Shown piece after piece: positions 1-11,955 of a DNA stretch of 64,000 nucleotides. Source of the stretch: Lutraria lutraria (lineage: Eukaryota > Mollusca > Bivalvia > Venerida > Mactridae); assembly GCA_964023205.1 (NCBI GenBank), contig OZ026843.1, positions 3,333,029 to 3,397,028 of the forward strand. Reading direction: 5' to 3'. Position numbers and translations under genes: made by a program. The notes under the pieces are model-generated. The model was not told the origin of the DNA. It searched no databases and worked only from the letters and a program-made list of their open reading frames with translations. How positions within the stretch are numbered: position 1 is the stretch's first letter; every line of letters begins with the position of its first letter.

Positions 1-418
1 TTCAGTCTGCTAGATGGCGTTATAATGGAAATATCGCGAGATTCGTGTTTACACCGGTATCATGGAGTCTGACTATAATTATGACTTTAACTTATCCTGT
101 CATAGGTTGTAGGGTATATCTTTCTATAGTTTGAATCTTGTGTTAGACATTCTGAGTATCATATAAACACGCTCTAACTTCATCAACTCGACAGTCACAG
201 TCAAATAAACAACCCTCATCAATAAAGGTGGGTGGGGTAAACAAGACACTTACGCAACAACTATAAATGTAAGATACAGACAGTGAAAATCTTACACTTA
301 GTACTCTGTACGAATCAAAACCAATCAATACTAAGTAAGGTTACTGAAAATTAAGTACTGTCATTATACATTGTAACACGCTTACGCAAGCCGGCGACTT
401 GACTTTGAAAGATCAGAA
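1..418. other. no gene seen
   Basis: AT-rich sequence with only short chance reading frames. I see no splice-bounded coding stretch, repeat or RNA gene here. Confidence 0.5.
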
Positions 419-601
419 TTATAAATTAATGGAAATCACCTTGTACTGACGGTAGAATACTCGATGCAGTTCATTTCTCAATTTTCTACTTTTACAAAGA
501 TTTGCATCAACACAAATAAAACGACGATTAAGTGTTGTTTGATACACTAAATCGACGGAAATTTGAGATCGTCTGCAGATGTTCTTCAACACAGTAGCCA
601 T
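419..601 (-). CDS. possible first coding exon, unknown product
   Basis: A 60-codon frame opens at an ATG (601, minus strand) and encodes a basic peptide starting MATVLKNICRRSQ and ending in VFYRQYK. A GTGATT that could act as a splice donor follows the YRQYK codons, so this could be the first exon of a minus-strand gene. Only a broken transposase lies in the direction of its upstream region. I do not recognise the product. The basic, mitochondrial-presequence-like start is suggestive only, and it may be a chance frame. Confidence 0.2.
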   Translation of the reverse strand: MATVLKNICRRSQISVDLVYQTTLNRRFICVDANLCKSRKLRNELHRVFYRQYKVISINL

Positions 602-878
602 GTTTCACGCATGTAAAGCTAGCATTTTCGAATTCAAGGTCAACTGATATCATGAGTTTAATTTACTCGATATCACATGCCTTTACAACATTTTAATTAT
701 ATTTTAATAGTTTAAATCTCATTATGGTAGCAGTATATCTGACAAATACGTTTGTGTATTTTTTTTATTCGAATATAAACGCCGAGTTAGGTTACACACC
801 GCCAAATCACCGTTGTTAGGTTTTATGCGTTCTATACATAGCGTGACGTCACTACGTTGGTCAGTGCGCAGCGCTGTT

Positions 879-1663
879 TTATGTATATTGTTTTAACAGC
901 GTAAGGAAGGGACCTTTATAGAATTGTGTGTGCAACCTAATTAAGTGGCGTAAAGTGGATATTAAATAGTTTTTATTGATACATTTTCCATTAAGGTTTA
1001 CGTGCTCGCGTATCATTGGCCCGACACGTGCTTCAAGATATGCCTTGAAATCGAGTGCGATTCTTTCAACAGTAGCACACACATCGCTCATTTTCTCGTC
1101 AAACACAATCGTGTCACACACATTTGCCACACCGTCGTCACCAAACAGTTCACTAACAATCTGATTGCGTTGCTGTTCTTTCACCCCAACTTTTCTGAGG
1201 AGATAGTCAACACATTTTGTGATAATTTGGGTTGCCCCAACAAATGAGCGTCTCAGACTTATTCAGTCTTAAAGCCGACTCGTCATCCGACCCTACCACA
1301 AGTTTGTCTAATTCAGAGACACTGAACTTTGATGTAATATGACTGAAAAGGACATTGAATGTTGCTAAGTCCGATTTTCTATGAAGGAATGACGGACCCA
1401 GAAAAATTAAGGGTTCACCCGTATCGCACCTAATCACTGAAAAGTTTTTGAATACAGTTGTTGATAAAAAAATGTCCTAAGTTGTAGGTTTTGTCTACAC
1501 CAAGAATGCACCCGTTGTCCTTACAACAAAATCGTTTAATGTCCTGTATTTGTTCGTCTGTGTAGAGTAGCACTGAGGGTTCAGACTGTAAGTGGGTGAC
1601 ACATCTAATAAATTCATGACCACTGTGAACTTTATTTTCTACGTTGAGTAGATAATAGGCCAT
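879..1663 (-). pseudogene. MULE-like DDE transposase remnant, frameshifted
   Basis: Three consecutive minus-strand frames read as one protein. The first (1663 to 1430) has the track VLLYTDEQIQDIKRFCC and then GVDKTYNLG, which looks like the first catalytic Asp block of MULE-type transposases. The second (1437 to 1207) continues with TGEPLIFLGPSFLH and VGSDDESAL, the expected second Asp block. The third (1184 to 879) continues through KEQQRNQIVSELFGDDGV. The first break is in a run of seven A (about 1466-1472): a shift there moves the reading from one frame to the next. A second shift lies near 1200-1240. No start, zinc finger or terminal repeats were found. This is a dead, 5'-truncated transposon relic. 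The family call rests on motif memory, not a search. Confidence 0.6.
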
Positions 1664-2362
1664 ATTTTTTAGGTAAAAATCACTTTTTTCATTTCTGGCC
1701 TTTCTTTTTTCAGTGTATTTCAGGTTTTGGACCTGCTTTGATATTAATTAAATTGGCCGTTACACAACCGATAAAAATGGGAAAGGAATATGTTCTTTTA
1801 CTACAATAAAGGTGTTTCATATTATGTTATACCGTATACGTAAGGATTGTGTTTCTTGCTTGAGCAATATACCGCTGGAATTATGAGACTCACAATGTTT
1901 TCTATAAAAAATGTCAACATTCGGAAAAACGACAACGTCACGTCCACATTATGACGTGAGGGGCGCGATGAGACGTATAAAATTATACGAAAATTCGAAA
2001 CAAAAATAACCTGCATTATTTTATCGGCGTTATTTCAGTGTCCTCATTAAATCATCGTAACCGACTAATTTGTTTTGTTTATAAAAACAACCGTTGCAGC
2101 AATAAGACGATTGCATATTGTGCTGATTTTACGAATTTTGTTATTTGGGTTAGGTCTTTAGCTGATCGCGTTGGTCGGTGCGTAGTTATTTTGATTGTTT
2201 GTTTCTTTTTAACAAGAAAAGTACAATAACCATATTACTTCCCTAAAACATAAACAAAACGTTAATTCACATGTCACAACGGGTTTTAATCCATGATAAC
2301 CGGCGAATAGCGCTATGCATGTTTATAAAATAATGGAACCATTTTTCGGTCTTTATTAGATC

Positions 2363-2382
2363 GCGGAAGTACGTACTTCCGC
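2363..2382. repeat. perfect 20-bp palindrome
   Basis: GCGGAAGTACGTACTTCCGC reads identically on both strands. Each half carries a GGAAGT ETS-like core. No neighbouring gene start explains it. Confidence 0.8.
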
Positions 2383-2443
2383 CCTATAACCGTGTAAGCG
2401 ATTTGGTAATAATCTCAAATGACCTTATCCATAGTATTAAGAA

Positions 2444-2473
2444 TGGGAAGACAAAGTTTTGGTTGTCTTCCCA
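2444..2473. repeat. short hairpin, 11-bp arms
   Basis: TGGGAAGACAA (2444-2454) and TTGTCTTCCCA (2463-2473) are perfect reverse complements with an 8-nt loop. The role is unknown. It is not the histone mRNA stem-loop. Confidence 0.75.
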
Positions 2474-3429
2474 AAAACAGCACCCGCAATGGAAATACCT
2501 TTTTTTTCAGTATTGATAGTTTGGACTTTTTCCCAACCAAATCAGTTTACCTAAATGAATACGAATTTGTCGCTGAATATCTTTAGCTTTACGATGCCAA
2601 ATTATTGTTCGGGACATTGAATTGAACTCAATACAATGAAAACTTAGTTGTATAAGTATGAATAATCAGAAAAATAGTTTTTTTCGTTTTTCCTCATATA
2701 TAACGAACAAATCGTCTAATGCGAGTTCGTCATAACGGTTGTCATCTGTACACATTTAAAGGGCGAAGATCCAATCACGCACTATATATAAAATATTCTA
2801 CTTACTTCCCTTCATTTGGACATCATCGTTTATATGGCTAACGTCTTTAAATTTGGTATGTGCCGAAAATTTGTTTAGGTTTATTCAAGGTATTAAATAC
2901 ATAACAAAAGAAAGAATGTGTGATACGTAGAGTGCTCCTTAATGAATACAAAGGGATTCGTGAAGCACGTTTTTATCCGGAGTTCACGAAATGTGTTGAT
3001 AAAAATTGTTCTCTTCTATGTAACAGTCTTTGGTGTGACGTCAAACGTACTGTGTTTTCATAAATCGTAGAAAGTAAATTTTGTGTAACTAAAAACGGCG
3101 AAAGTGAACACGCTAGTTATGTGTGATATTTTATCAATGCACAAAATTGAGTTAAAGATTCGTATCACAGTGGAAATTACTTTTTGGGCAGTTGCACAGG
3201 TCCATATATAAAAAGCATAATTAAAAATGCTCCCATTTTTATGGTTTTAATATTATATTATGGTTCCGTTCTAAAGATAGAACCGAAATTATTTCTATTA
3301 CATTCGCCCCCGCACATCTGTAAGAATAAGAGAATTAATTCCTATATTCCTTGAAGCCACATATCACTTTCTGAGCTCTGTCACACTATCATGTCTGGTC
3401 AAGCATGAAGATAACATCCGCTTTGAGAC

Positions 3430-3727
3430 CCTTGAAGGCTTCTATCCAGACTCAAAATAAGAGACATTGCTGAAGTTCTCCAACTGGGCAGGCTGAGATG
3501 GCTAGGACACGTTGAGCGCAGTACAAGCTGGATCTCGCCGATCAGATACATGTCATATTGCAGCACAGCGGGGTCATGGCAGACCAACGCTTTCTTGGGA
3601 CGAAGTCGTGAAGCGTGATCGTGCAACCCTGAATATGGACCCTACCAACCCACTGAATCGCCAGGCATGGAGCGGAAGACTTCGCTCTCGACTGACAGAC
3701 AGGCCACACCCTCGTCATGAGGATTAA
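3430..3727 (+). pseudogene. LINE reverse transcriptase C-terminal fragment
   Basis: The upstream part reads IAEVLQLGRLRWLGHVERS, the typical LRWLGHVxR region near the end of many LINE ORF2 proteins. After a frame change near 3520-3560 the reading continues in the 3512-3727 frame with GHGRPTLSWDEVVKRD, then NPLNRQAWSGRLRSR and PHPRHED before a stop. That tail is characteristic of LINE pol C-termini. There is no RT core here, so this is a 5'-truncated, frameshifted copy. Confidence 0.65.
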
Positions 3728-4368
3728 TCCATGGCCTGTAGAATCAAAACTGTTTGATGATGATGATCTTTTCGAATACAGCTCTTCGGGATGGCTTTAT
3801 TTGGTGAATGACACTCTTTCTATTGGGTATATGTATATGAAAATAAACACGCACCAAGTCGAACACAGCTCGCATACATATTGATCAAAATGATGATAAA
3901 AAATGATGTCAACGAAACCAGTAACTTGACAGACAGTCGTTGGACCAATTAAAATGCTACAACAGGAATCATTCTAAATGTTCGATGTAACAATTATTGC
4001 AATTTTCTTAAGATAAAGTCATGACGGGAAAATAAACTGACAGAACGACAGAAGTTCTCATATGGCTGATTTTGTGAGGTGTTCTCTTTGATCTTTTTAG
4101 TCGCCTCTAACCATGTATATTCTTTGCCTTGGACATTTCCAAATTTTAGAATTTCTCCAATTAGTTATAATGACTGAATGAACTTAAACAACCTCAAATT
4201 GGCATATCATTTGCGCATCTTGTCGTCATGTGTTTGTATATACATGTACAACAAATGTATCATCATTAAAAAATTAATGAATTTTATCTTGCATCAGATA
4301 AATAGGGATCTTTATTTAAAAAAAAGCAACAGCTGTCCCGAATTCATATGTAGCTTCTTATTTAGTAC
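3728..4368. other. no gene seen
   Basis: AT-rich spacer between the LINE fragment and the 31-bp array. It may include the LINE 3' UTR. Confidence 0.45.
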
Positions 4369-5126
4369 GGGGAGATATACACGGCGAACAGAGCTCCACA
4401 GGGAGATATACACGGCGAACAGAGCTCCACAGGGAGATGTACACGGCGAACAGAGCTCCACAGGGAGATGTACACGGCGAACAGAGTTCCACAGGGAGAT
4501 ATACACGGCGAACAGAGCTCCACAGGGAGATGTACACGGCGAACAGAGTTCCACAGGGAGATATACACGGCGAACAGAGTTCCACAGGGAGATGTACACG
4601 GCGAACAGAGTTCTTCAGGGAGATGTACACGGCGAACAGAGCTACACAGGGAGATGTACACGGCGAACAGAGCTACACAGGGAGATGTACACGGCGAACA
4701 GAGTTCCACGGGGAGATATACACGGCGAACAGAGTTCCACAGGGAGATGTACACGGCGAACAGAGCTCCACAGGGAGATGTTCACGGCGAACAGAGTTCC
4801 ACAGGGAGATGTACACGGCGAACAGAGCTCCACAGGGAGATATACACGGCGAACAGAGCTACACAGGGAGATGTACACGGCGAACAGAGCTCCACAGGGA
4901 GATGTACACGGCGAACAGAGCTCCACAGGGAGATATACACGGCGAACAGAGCTACACAGGGAGATGTACACGGCGAACAGAGCTCCACAGGGAGATGTAC
5001 ACGGCGAACAGAGCTCCACAGGGAGATATACACGGCGAACAGAGCTACACAGGGAGATGTACACGGCGAACAGAGCTCCACAGGGAGATGTACACGGCGA
5101 ACAGAGCTCCACAGGGAGATGTACAC
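4369..5126. repeat. 31-bp minisatellite, about 24 copies
   Basis: A GC-richer unit of 31 bp (core ACACGGCGAACAGAG followed by CTCCACAGGGAGAT) is repeated head to tail with few changes: GATATAC/GATGTAC and GCTCC/GTTCC/GCTAC. From about 4840 the variants recur every three units (93 bp). The unit contains no stop codon in any of the six frames, so long frames appear on both strands (the longest, 333 codons, spans 4178-5179 on +). I treat these as products of the repeat and not as a gene. The flanks are AT-rich and unrelated. Confidence 0.95.
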
Positions 5127-5184
5127 ACAAAATGAGAGTACAGCTCCCCGTGGAGCTATATTGGAAAGGATCTCTATAGGGTAC

Positions 5185-5315
5185 GCCATAGACTATGGGG
5201 CACCAATACCCCCCCTCCCCCCCGGAGGCATTTTTCTACAGTATGTTTTTCTGAAAGTGTATGGAAAGACCTACCAAATCCCAGTGTCTACCATCTGGGT
5301 GTTGGGGCTTTACTC
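5185..5315 (-). repeat. dispersed repeat, inverted copy of 8720-8862
   Basis: The reverse complement of this stretch shares with 8720-8862 the blocks GTAGACACTGG, AAAAATGCCTCCGGGGGG and GCCCATAG in the same order. It carries a C-run that matches the G-run of the other copy. It abuts the end of the 31-bp array. The class is unknown. Confidence 0.7.
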
Positions 5316-5344
5316 CGTTATCGCCATTTTGGGGCGTTACCATA

Positions 5345-7192
5345 ATTGAAATTTTAAAGTTAACACAATACCGCAAAGAAATCAAAATAATTTGTGTTAA
5401 AGGCTTTGTAATTATAATTATAAGCACATAGAATGTAAACAAGAGTGTAGAAATGTTAAACTCATCATCAAATGTGGTATAATTTACGTTACCAATATTA
5501 TATCACTGAAATAAGGTCACATATACTCTAAAATATTCGATTATCATCATATACTTACTGTTTCTGGGTCGAGCAGAACACTATCTAATGAGTAAATGGT
5601 ACTCAATTGTATTATATGTTGACAAGGTGAAAAAAGGTCACAATAATGCAGAAAATACGTGTATATTATTAATCGCATGCGTTACCAAAATATAACTATG
5701 AACATAAGTGCATGTATAACAAAACCTTGATATTTTTGCATCAGACATTATAAAATCTAAAGTGGCATTTAAGCTTAAATTTAAAAAAACCCATTTCATT
5801 ATAAAATTTTCATATCAATCAATCAAATCAAAGCAATCAATTGTCAATAAATAAATAATTTCATTAATCAAATAAATATTTAATTTAGTCTATCAATTTC
5901 ATAGTAATTTATAGATATGTTTCTTTTTTCAATGATTATGCAATTGTAACCTGTGACCTAGCAGTGGCCATGAAATCGTTCTCATTGGTTTGGCAGTTTC
6001 CGGAACAAATTCACTAATGTCATAGTGAGAACGGGTGTATTTCACACACGTATGCTCCATCTTCGATACATCTAGGTAAAGTAATGAACGACAGTGGTCT
6101 CGCGGAACTTATGATAAATTCCGGAATTGTGCCAGTGATTCTCTTGACAAAGTGACGTCTGGGAAACACTAAAACCATGCTCTATGGGAGCACAAGCCCT
6201 TATCCAAGGGTCAATTACCCCGGCAAAGATTTGAAGAAACACAACCTTTCACACAGAGTATTTCAGCATAATATAATAACTCAGATACGAACAGAACGTA
6301 AAGCAGTTGGCCTGCTTATGCTCCTGTCAGTTCAACATGACCTGAAGCTTACCTGGTCATTTCTTCTAGCTCGAGTGCCTTATATTGAATCAAATAGAGC
6401 CAACAACTAGCCATTCTACAGAAGGCGCGTCCTATGTTGTTAATGGTAACGCCTAATTGGGTAACTGCAGAGTCTTATAGCAGTTCCGGACACATTCGAG
6501 CAAGTAGCTGAGGCGATTTCTCATCAGTTGCCTTAAACGTCTAACTTAGACTTTATATCAGACACTTACAACAAACAGTCTATTAAACCGATGACATTTG
6601 GCAGCTCCAACGTTCTTGCTCTCAGGTAAAAAAAAGCAATAACTCCATGAAATCGGATGGGCTTCATATCTAATGACGACAATAAGACACAGTCAATAAA
6701 GCTAATCTTTGAGCAGTCTTATAGAGATGGCGTCACAGTCACAATAACTGAGATTCAAAGCACTGAAATTACAGTCTGGAGCGGAGTTTAAATGTGTTAG
6801 ACAAAACCATCGTTAAACCATTTAAAGGCATGTGTTATCATCATTTTGAATTAAAATTTGAATGTCAAGTATGTATAGTCTATACAGATGTACATCATTA
6901 AGTTTGACCAATTAACCACAATTACCAAGGAAAAGCTATCATGTGTCAATACGCAATCTCACTACTCTCAGAGACAATATAGTTTTCCAGCGCTACTTTA
7001 CTGAATGAAACTATTTTCAACATGTAGTGAATTTCATTACCTCAACAGTTAATGATGAAACGGAGGAAACAAACAGAATCCTGCATACATATCCAACTTT
7101 TAGCAAAACTGCAAAGTCTGCAATGTATACTAATTATACTATTTTTCAAAGCGGATGTATATGCGCCACGTAATTGTAATTAGAAAAAGTAA
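5345..7192. other. no gene seen
   Basis: AT-rich. One 77-codon frame at 6177-6410 (+) has no recognisable motif or splice context and I do not call it a gene. Confidence 0.45.
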
Positions 7193-7232
7193 TGTATAGC
7201 TATAGGAGCTTTGCTCCTATAAATGAAGATCA
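7193..7232. repeat. repeat terminus with hairpin (pair of 26,792-26,826)
   Basis: ATAGGAGCTTTGCTCCTAT forms a perfect hairpin. The flanking TATAGCTA on one side and the ATGAAG on the other recur in reverse orientation at 26,792-26,826 (CTTCATTTTAGGAGC, GCTCCTTATAGCTAT). Two copies in opposite orientation suggest the end of a small mobile element. Confidence 0.55.
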
Positions 7233-7465
7233 CATGACAGTATTAGCCAATTTACCACGCATGTTTGTTCAGATGAACTTTACAGTGCCATTGAGACATT
7301 TGTATATGTGTTGTTTGGTCATTAAAAATACGACATCAATAAACTGAGGTATGACAAGTATCAAGGCATGGTTGTGTTCTGAACGCTTTAAGTGGTATGG
7401 ACATGAGCTTACTCACTCCCTGCAGATCCCGTCTCGTATGTTCAATGTGTTACGGATAGTTATAA

Positions 7466-7675
7466 GGTGTATATTTGGACCCATGCAAAGAGGGCAATCT
7501 TGATCTTCTAAAAGTGGATGAAAGTGGTTGGAAATTCGGTCCTGACAACATGCTGGAATACAACTGGTACGAGGATAATATTGTGCCAAAGGCTAGCGAC
7601 GCAGAAGACACTGATGATAAAAACGACATTGAGCTCATTAGTATGCTCGATGCTGTCTATGAAACAGAAAAGTGA
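7466..7675 (+). pseudogene. acidic C-terminal tail of a transposon-type protein
   Basis: A frame with no upstream ATG (preceded by TAA at 7463) reads VDESGWKFGPDNMLEYNWYE and then a run rich in D and E before TGA. The G-W...W-Y-E/D...P spacing followed by an acidic end resembles the C-terminal tail of a widespread family of transposon-derived proteins in bivalves and cnidarians. An out-of-frame VYIWTHAK just upstream (from 7468) would fit the residues preceding that tail in the family, implying a frameshift. The match is from memory and the fragment is short. Confidence 0.4.
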
Positions 7676-8719
7676 CGAGGATTTTCGAAATTCGTGAACG
7701 TTTGCCATCAGAACAACAAAAATACCTTGATGCCAATATGTACAGCTAATGAAATCTGACATAACATACAATATTGCACTTAAGTATATAAATATAAATA
7801 ATCATGTAACAAATGGTAACGTAAATGACACACACATGTTTATGTGTGTCAATGGCATAATGTTTATTGCACTGTCGCTGTCATTGTAAATTGGATTGTT
7901 TCATAGATACATATTCTTAGAATACATTCGATGATGATTTTATAACAGTTTCATAGAAATGTTGTTACTCGTTTATGAATAATTTCAAACGTAACACAAA
8001 TAAAACCATGTAACGTAAAACACAATCAGTGATGAATTAAAAAAGTTGGAATGTTAATTTTACATGTACGTATTGCCAGTAACCAAGTATAAACATTTTG
8101 TATATCAAATCAATGTTTTATGCATTATAAAGCGTGTTAAGTACTTATCGTGATAAAGGTAACGTTATGTAACGTAAACTACTATTATCCCAGTCAAACT
8201 TTACAACATTTGTAACTAGAAATGTTTTCCAGTTATGGGTATCAATGAATGCATCATGATTACCTATCACTGTATACCTATTTGATCATAGCATGTGATC
8301 ACAGTAATATAAATGATTTCCATGTAACACATATACTTTTATATGTATCGTTTTTTACGTAAAATGAAGACATAAACGAGCATTCAATGAAAGAAAAACA
8401 TGAACATGTGCTAGTATTTGCCTAATATGAATAAAAACATTGTTTACGACTGCTTTTGTGTTAATTTAACATATACAACTGTCATTTCCTTGTCATTTTA
8501 GGGTAACGCAGTGTCACGTAAATTACAGAGCATATATAGTGCAATAAAGTGAAAAACATGCATTTGATCGACAAGTAAAGCCGCTGCTAACTTATTATGG
8601 TCAAAGGAATTGTTCAAATTGATGAACTATTGAAAATATCTAGAATAAGACTTCTAACAAAATAAAATTATTGTCAAACGTATTTTTCGGTAACGGTAAT
8701 TAGCATGCTGTAGTTCACA
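7676..8719. other. no gene seen
   Basis: Very AT-rich sequence with many stops in all frames and no clear repeat. Confidence 0.5.
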
Positions 8720-8862
8720 AACGCCCCAACGCCCAGATTGTAGACACTGGAAAAATGATCAGCAGGCATTGAGCTTTCAAAAAAATGGTGTCTACAAAAA
8801 TGCCTCCGGGGGGGGGGGAGGGTTTCGCCCAGTAGCCCATAGCCTACCAGTTGTCCAGGCCC
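8720..8862 (+). repeat. dispersed repeat, inverted copy of 5185-5315
   Basis: Contains GCCCAGATTGTAGACACTGG, then AAAATGCCTCCGGGGGGGGG and GCCCATAGCC. These are the same blocks as the reverse complement of 5185-5315, about 3.4 kb away. Confidence 0.7.
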
Positions 8863-11724
8863 AAATGTACGTCACGTTACTTGTTATAAGGCCGGAAACG
8901 AAATTAATTAAGTCTGGTACATTATATTTACAAATTTAAATGTGAATTATCATTAGAATTCAAAGGTAAATATTGAAATTTGAAACTTTGACATATGAGT
9001 GACTGCAGTAGAATAAGTCCAAATCAGTTAGATTCTTCGAAACATTGATGCTGACTTAGAAATAGAAGGATTTATCACTAAAGTGCTATATAGAAACTAG
9101 TTCCCTCTGTAACTTAAGTTCCTTACAGGTGTAGGTACAATTTTTGCCGTTAGTATTCCTGTGTCTGTCTTGTTGGTGATTCGGCAAACACAATATGTGC
9201 TTTAAGAAAATTCTTAAAACATTTAAGATACCCTTTTCACAGGGGGCTAACTACGTCAAAGCGTAGCGCATTTCTCAACTAAGTCACGCGTATGATAATC
9301 TACGACAAAACGGTCATTTATAAACAAAATAAAGACAAACATAGGTGTACTCTTATTATATTATCTTTTTTTTCAGGATAATTGCGTTGTCCCAACCCCC
9401 GGGAAAATCTGAATTTCCAATTCTAAAAATATAACCATGTCAAATGTTGATCAAGTAATGCATTGAATTACGAAATGAATCAGAATATTATCCTCAATGG
9501 TTTCAAATAAACTTTTCATATAATAAAACAGTTGTTGACTAGTGAGCCAATAAATATGATGTGTATTCACATCATATTTAATGGCTCACTAGTCAATAAC
9601 TGTAAATCATATACCCACAAGAAATTATTAGCTAAATTCAGTTACCATGGCAACTAAGGAGCAGTCTTTTTATGACGGATTTTCTGGGCCAAATAATAGC
9701 TTACCGCTGGTTTTAATCCGCTAGCCAACAAGTTCTAATCTAAAAAAGAGAAAATTTGATGAATTTCAGAATTGTCAATGCTAATACATGTATGCTTATA
9801 ATTTGTTTGTAAACTTTATTTTACTTCTTCTGATATATTTTTCGAAAATGTTACTTGAAATATTGCATGTTTATATAATACTCAAAGGCCTTACTATATT
9901 CTTCTGCTGATATTTTCATGTTTTTAATTCTACATATAAGTATTACGTAAGTTCCTGTATTGTATAGTGTTTTTTTGTTTGTATTAATTTGTGTGATTTT
10001 ATTATAAACTTATAAATCAAAGTACTGAAAAAACTCATGGAAACTGAACTCACTTGAACTTGCACTATAATATGGAACAGGAACTAGTTCAATGCATGGC
10101 GGATATAGAAACATGTAGTACTTTGGTCGGTATAAAAATTCATGCGCGCCGAGAGAGTGACGGCTATGCTTAACAATCTTTCAGTTTCCAAAGCGCTTTT
10201 TCAGACAAGTTATACTTTGATTCATTGAGAAATTTCCCGTGTTATCGAGAACAAGGTCCTGAATATGTAAAATCCTTGGCAAGTTCCCCTTCAACGCCAT
10301 AGTATGTGAACCTTTCATTTCTACCGTCTGTATAGACCCTGATTATACACAGAGTGCGTTGTATTTCAATGTCTAATAATAAGTACTCGTTTTCTGTGGC
10401 ATTACAAAGATCAGCAATGTATGGAATTTGAATTCAGATTGCGGAAACTATCAATTCGATAGTCAGATTTCAAATAAAACACTTATTCAAATGATAGTTT
10501 TGACAATTAATAATACATGTATATCATCGACAATAAATTGAAAAATAAATAATTCTAAAATACGACATGGCTAGGTTAGTGTGATCGCTATTTGAGTGAA
10601 AATATACGAAGTAAGACGTTCATAGCTATTACAGTTTTTCAAAACTTGTGGCATTATTTTTATACTTTAACTAGCATAGAAAACACCTGTTTATTGTATA
10701 TTTGATTACTTAGAAATTTACTAGCAATCTGGTATTTATAATTATTATTGATATAGTTTCAAATCCAGTACTGTAGAATCGTATACACACGAGGATCGGC
10801 CTATTGCGTTAGAGCAAAGCAATGTAAACGTACTTGGACAAATATTTTGATAACTAAGCATGTATTTCGCAATAGCTTTTTAATATTAAACTCATTTATA
10901 TTAAACTACATTTATATTAAATTTCAAACAATTATATACGAAAAGAAAAAAACCGTCACAATATATTCCTTTGATTTGCTTTGATATCATTTATGAAATG
11001 ATTGAATAATATGTACTTTTCTTTTCCCACAATTGAACTTTATTCAGTAATATTGGTTTGTGTTTTATGATATAATCACAAAAGGTTGTAGGAAATTATT
11101 CTTATTTATTCACGCGTGTCACGGAAGTTATACATATACTAGTACGTTAAACTTTCTTCGTTGTTTTGTTCAAATCGACATGACGTTTTTATTTGTGTTA
11201 AAATGAGGGATTAGAGTGTTTTCAAATAAAGAAACTCGAATTTCAATGCTGCATTGTATAAGGCGTCAATAAATATATATGAATAAAGATCAGCTTTTTT
11301 TACAAAGATCATTTCTAATTCAAACTTCTTTGTATCTGTGACGAAGCAGATTTATTTTCATGATTCCCACTTTTTTACTTTTGAATTTTGTGAGTTGCTA
11401 CAAACTGTTCGCTTTGATCCGCGGTTGATTGTGGGTTTTGTTTACTTCCGTTACTGCGAGTGTTTACATCCGTGCAATTCCAATATATTATAAAACGTCT
11501 GGTAGGTCTAAATACTCATACCTGGGTCATTATTACTTTCATTTTGTATATAGTTTATACAATTACATTATTTCTAGTTGAGTTTCATTCATTTTTAGTA
11601 AGATATGATACCATTTCTGTACGTGATATTGGTTACCAGCGTTCTTTTGTATAAAAATGTTCGTTTCCCAAAGTCTTGTGGTTCAATGGTGTTCGAACGC
11701 CAAACAGCAGGTTTACGAGTAATG
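8863..11724. other. intergenic, no gene seen
   Basis: AT-rich, no splice-bounded coding stretch. Its one striking element is the long hairpin at 9529-9602. Confidence 0.5.
9529..9602. repeat. long hairpin, 35-bp arms, 4-nt loop
   Basis: The left arm (9529-9563) and right arm (9568-9602) are reverse complements with only two mismatches around the loop TATT. The arms include TTGACTAGTGAGCCA and AAATATGATGTG. It could be a compact fold-back element or a transcribed hairpin such as a microRNA precursor. No transcript evidence is visible. Confidence 0.85.
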
Positions 11725-11955
11725 CCGTTTTTCAACGATATTTCAGTTATATACGGCGGCCGGTGCATCTAAGCAGATATCCTGGGGTGTATCCTACAGT
11801 ACTAACTGACCTTACCACAAGGAGGCGGTAACTTCTCCATATATGGTGGAAAATCGACATTTTTCAGGTTTTCATTAAGTGACATGGCCTGTCGCGACCG
11901 GATTGCCGTGCGCACTAACCACTGAACCGCGATTGCGGCTCAAACCAAAACGTGC
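11725..11955 (-). mobile_element. tRNA-derived SINE
   Basis: On the minus strand the right end reads as a tRNA-like head with an A-box-like GGTTCAGTGGTTAGTG and a B-box-like region. This is followed by a body with a conserved block (GGTAACTTCTCC on +) and TGGTGGAAAATCGACA. The body block recurs at 15,782-15,935 and, with its own tRNA head, at 32,625-32,770. RNA polymerase III promoter function cannot be judged. Confidence 0.6.

Larger units (their letters stand above)
1664..3429. other. intergenic, no gene seen
   Basis: AT-rich, with only short chance frames. It holds two small perfect inverted repeats, annotated separately, and nothing else I can support. Confidence 0.5.

Noticed and set aside
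2444..2473. Histone 3' stem-loop
   Set aside because: Arm sequence and loop length do not match the conserved histone element, and no histone frame is nearby.
4178..5179. 333-codon open frame over the 31-bp array
   Set aside because: All six frames are open because the unit lacks stops. There is no signal or domain, and the AT-rich N-terminal part is unrelated. Better explained as a minisatellite.
6177..6410. 77-codon + frame
   Set aside because: No recognisable domain or splice signal; isolated.
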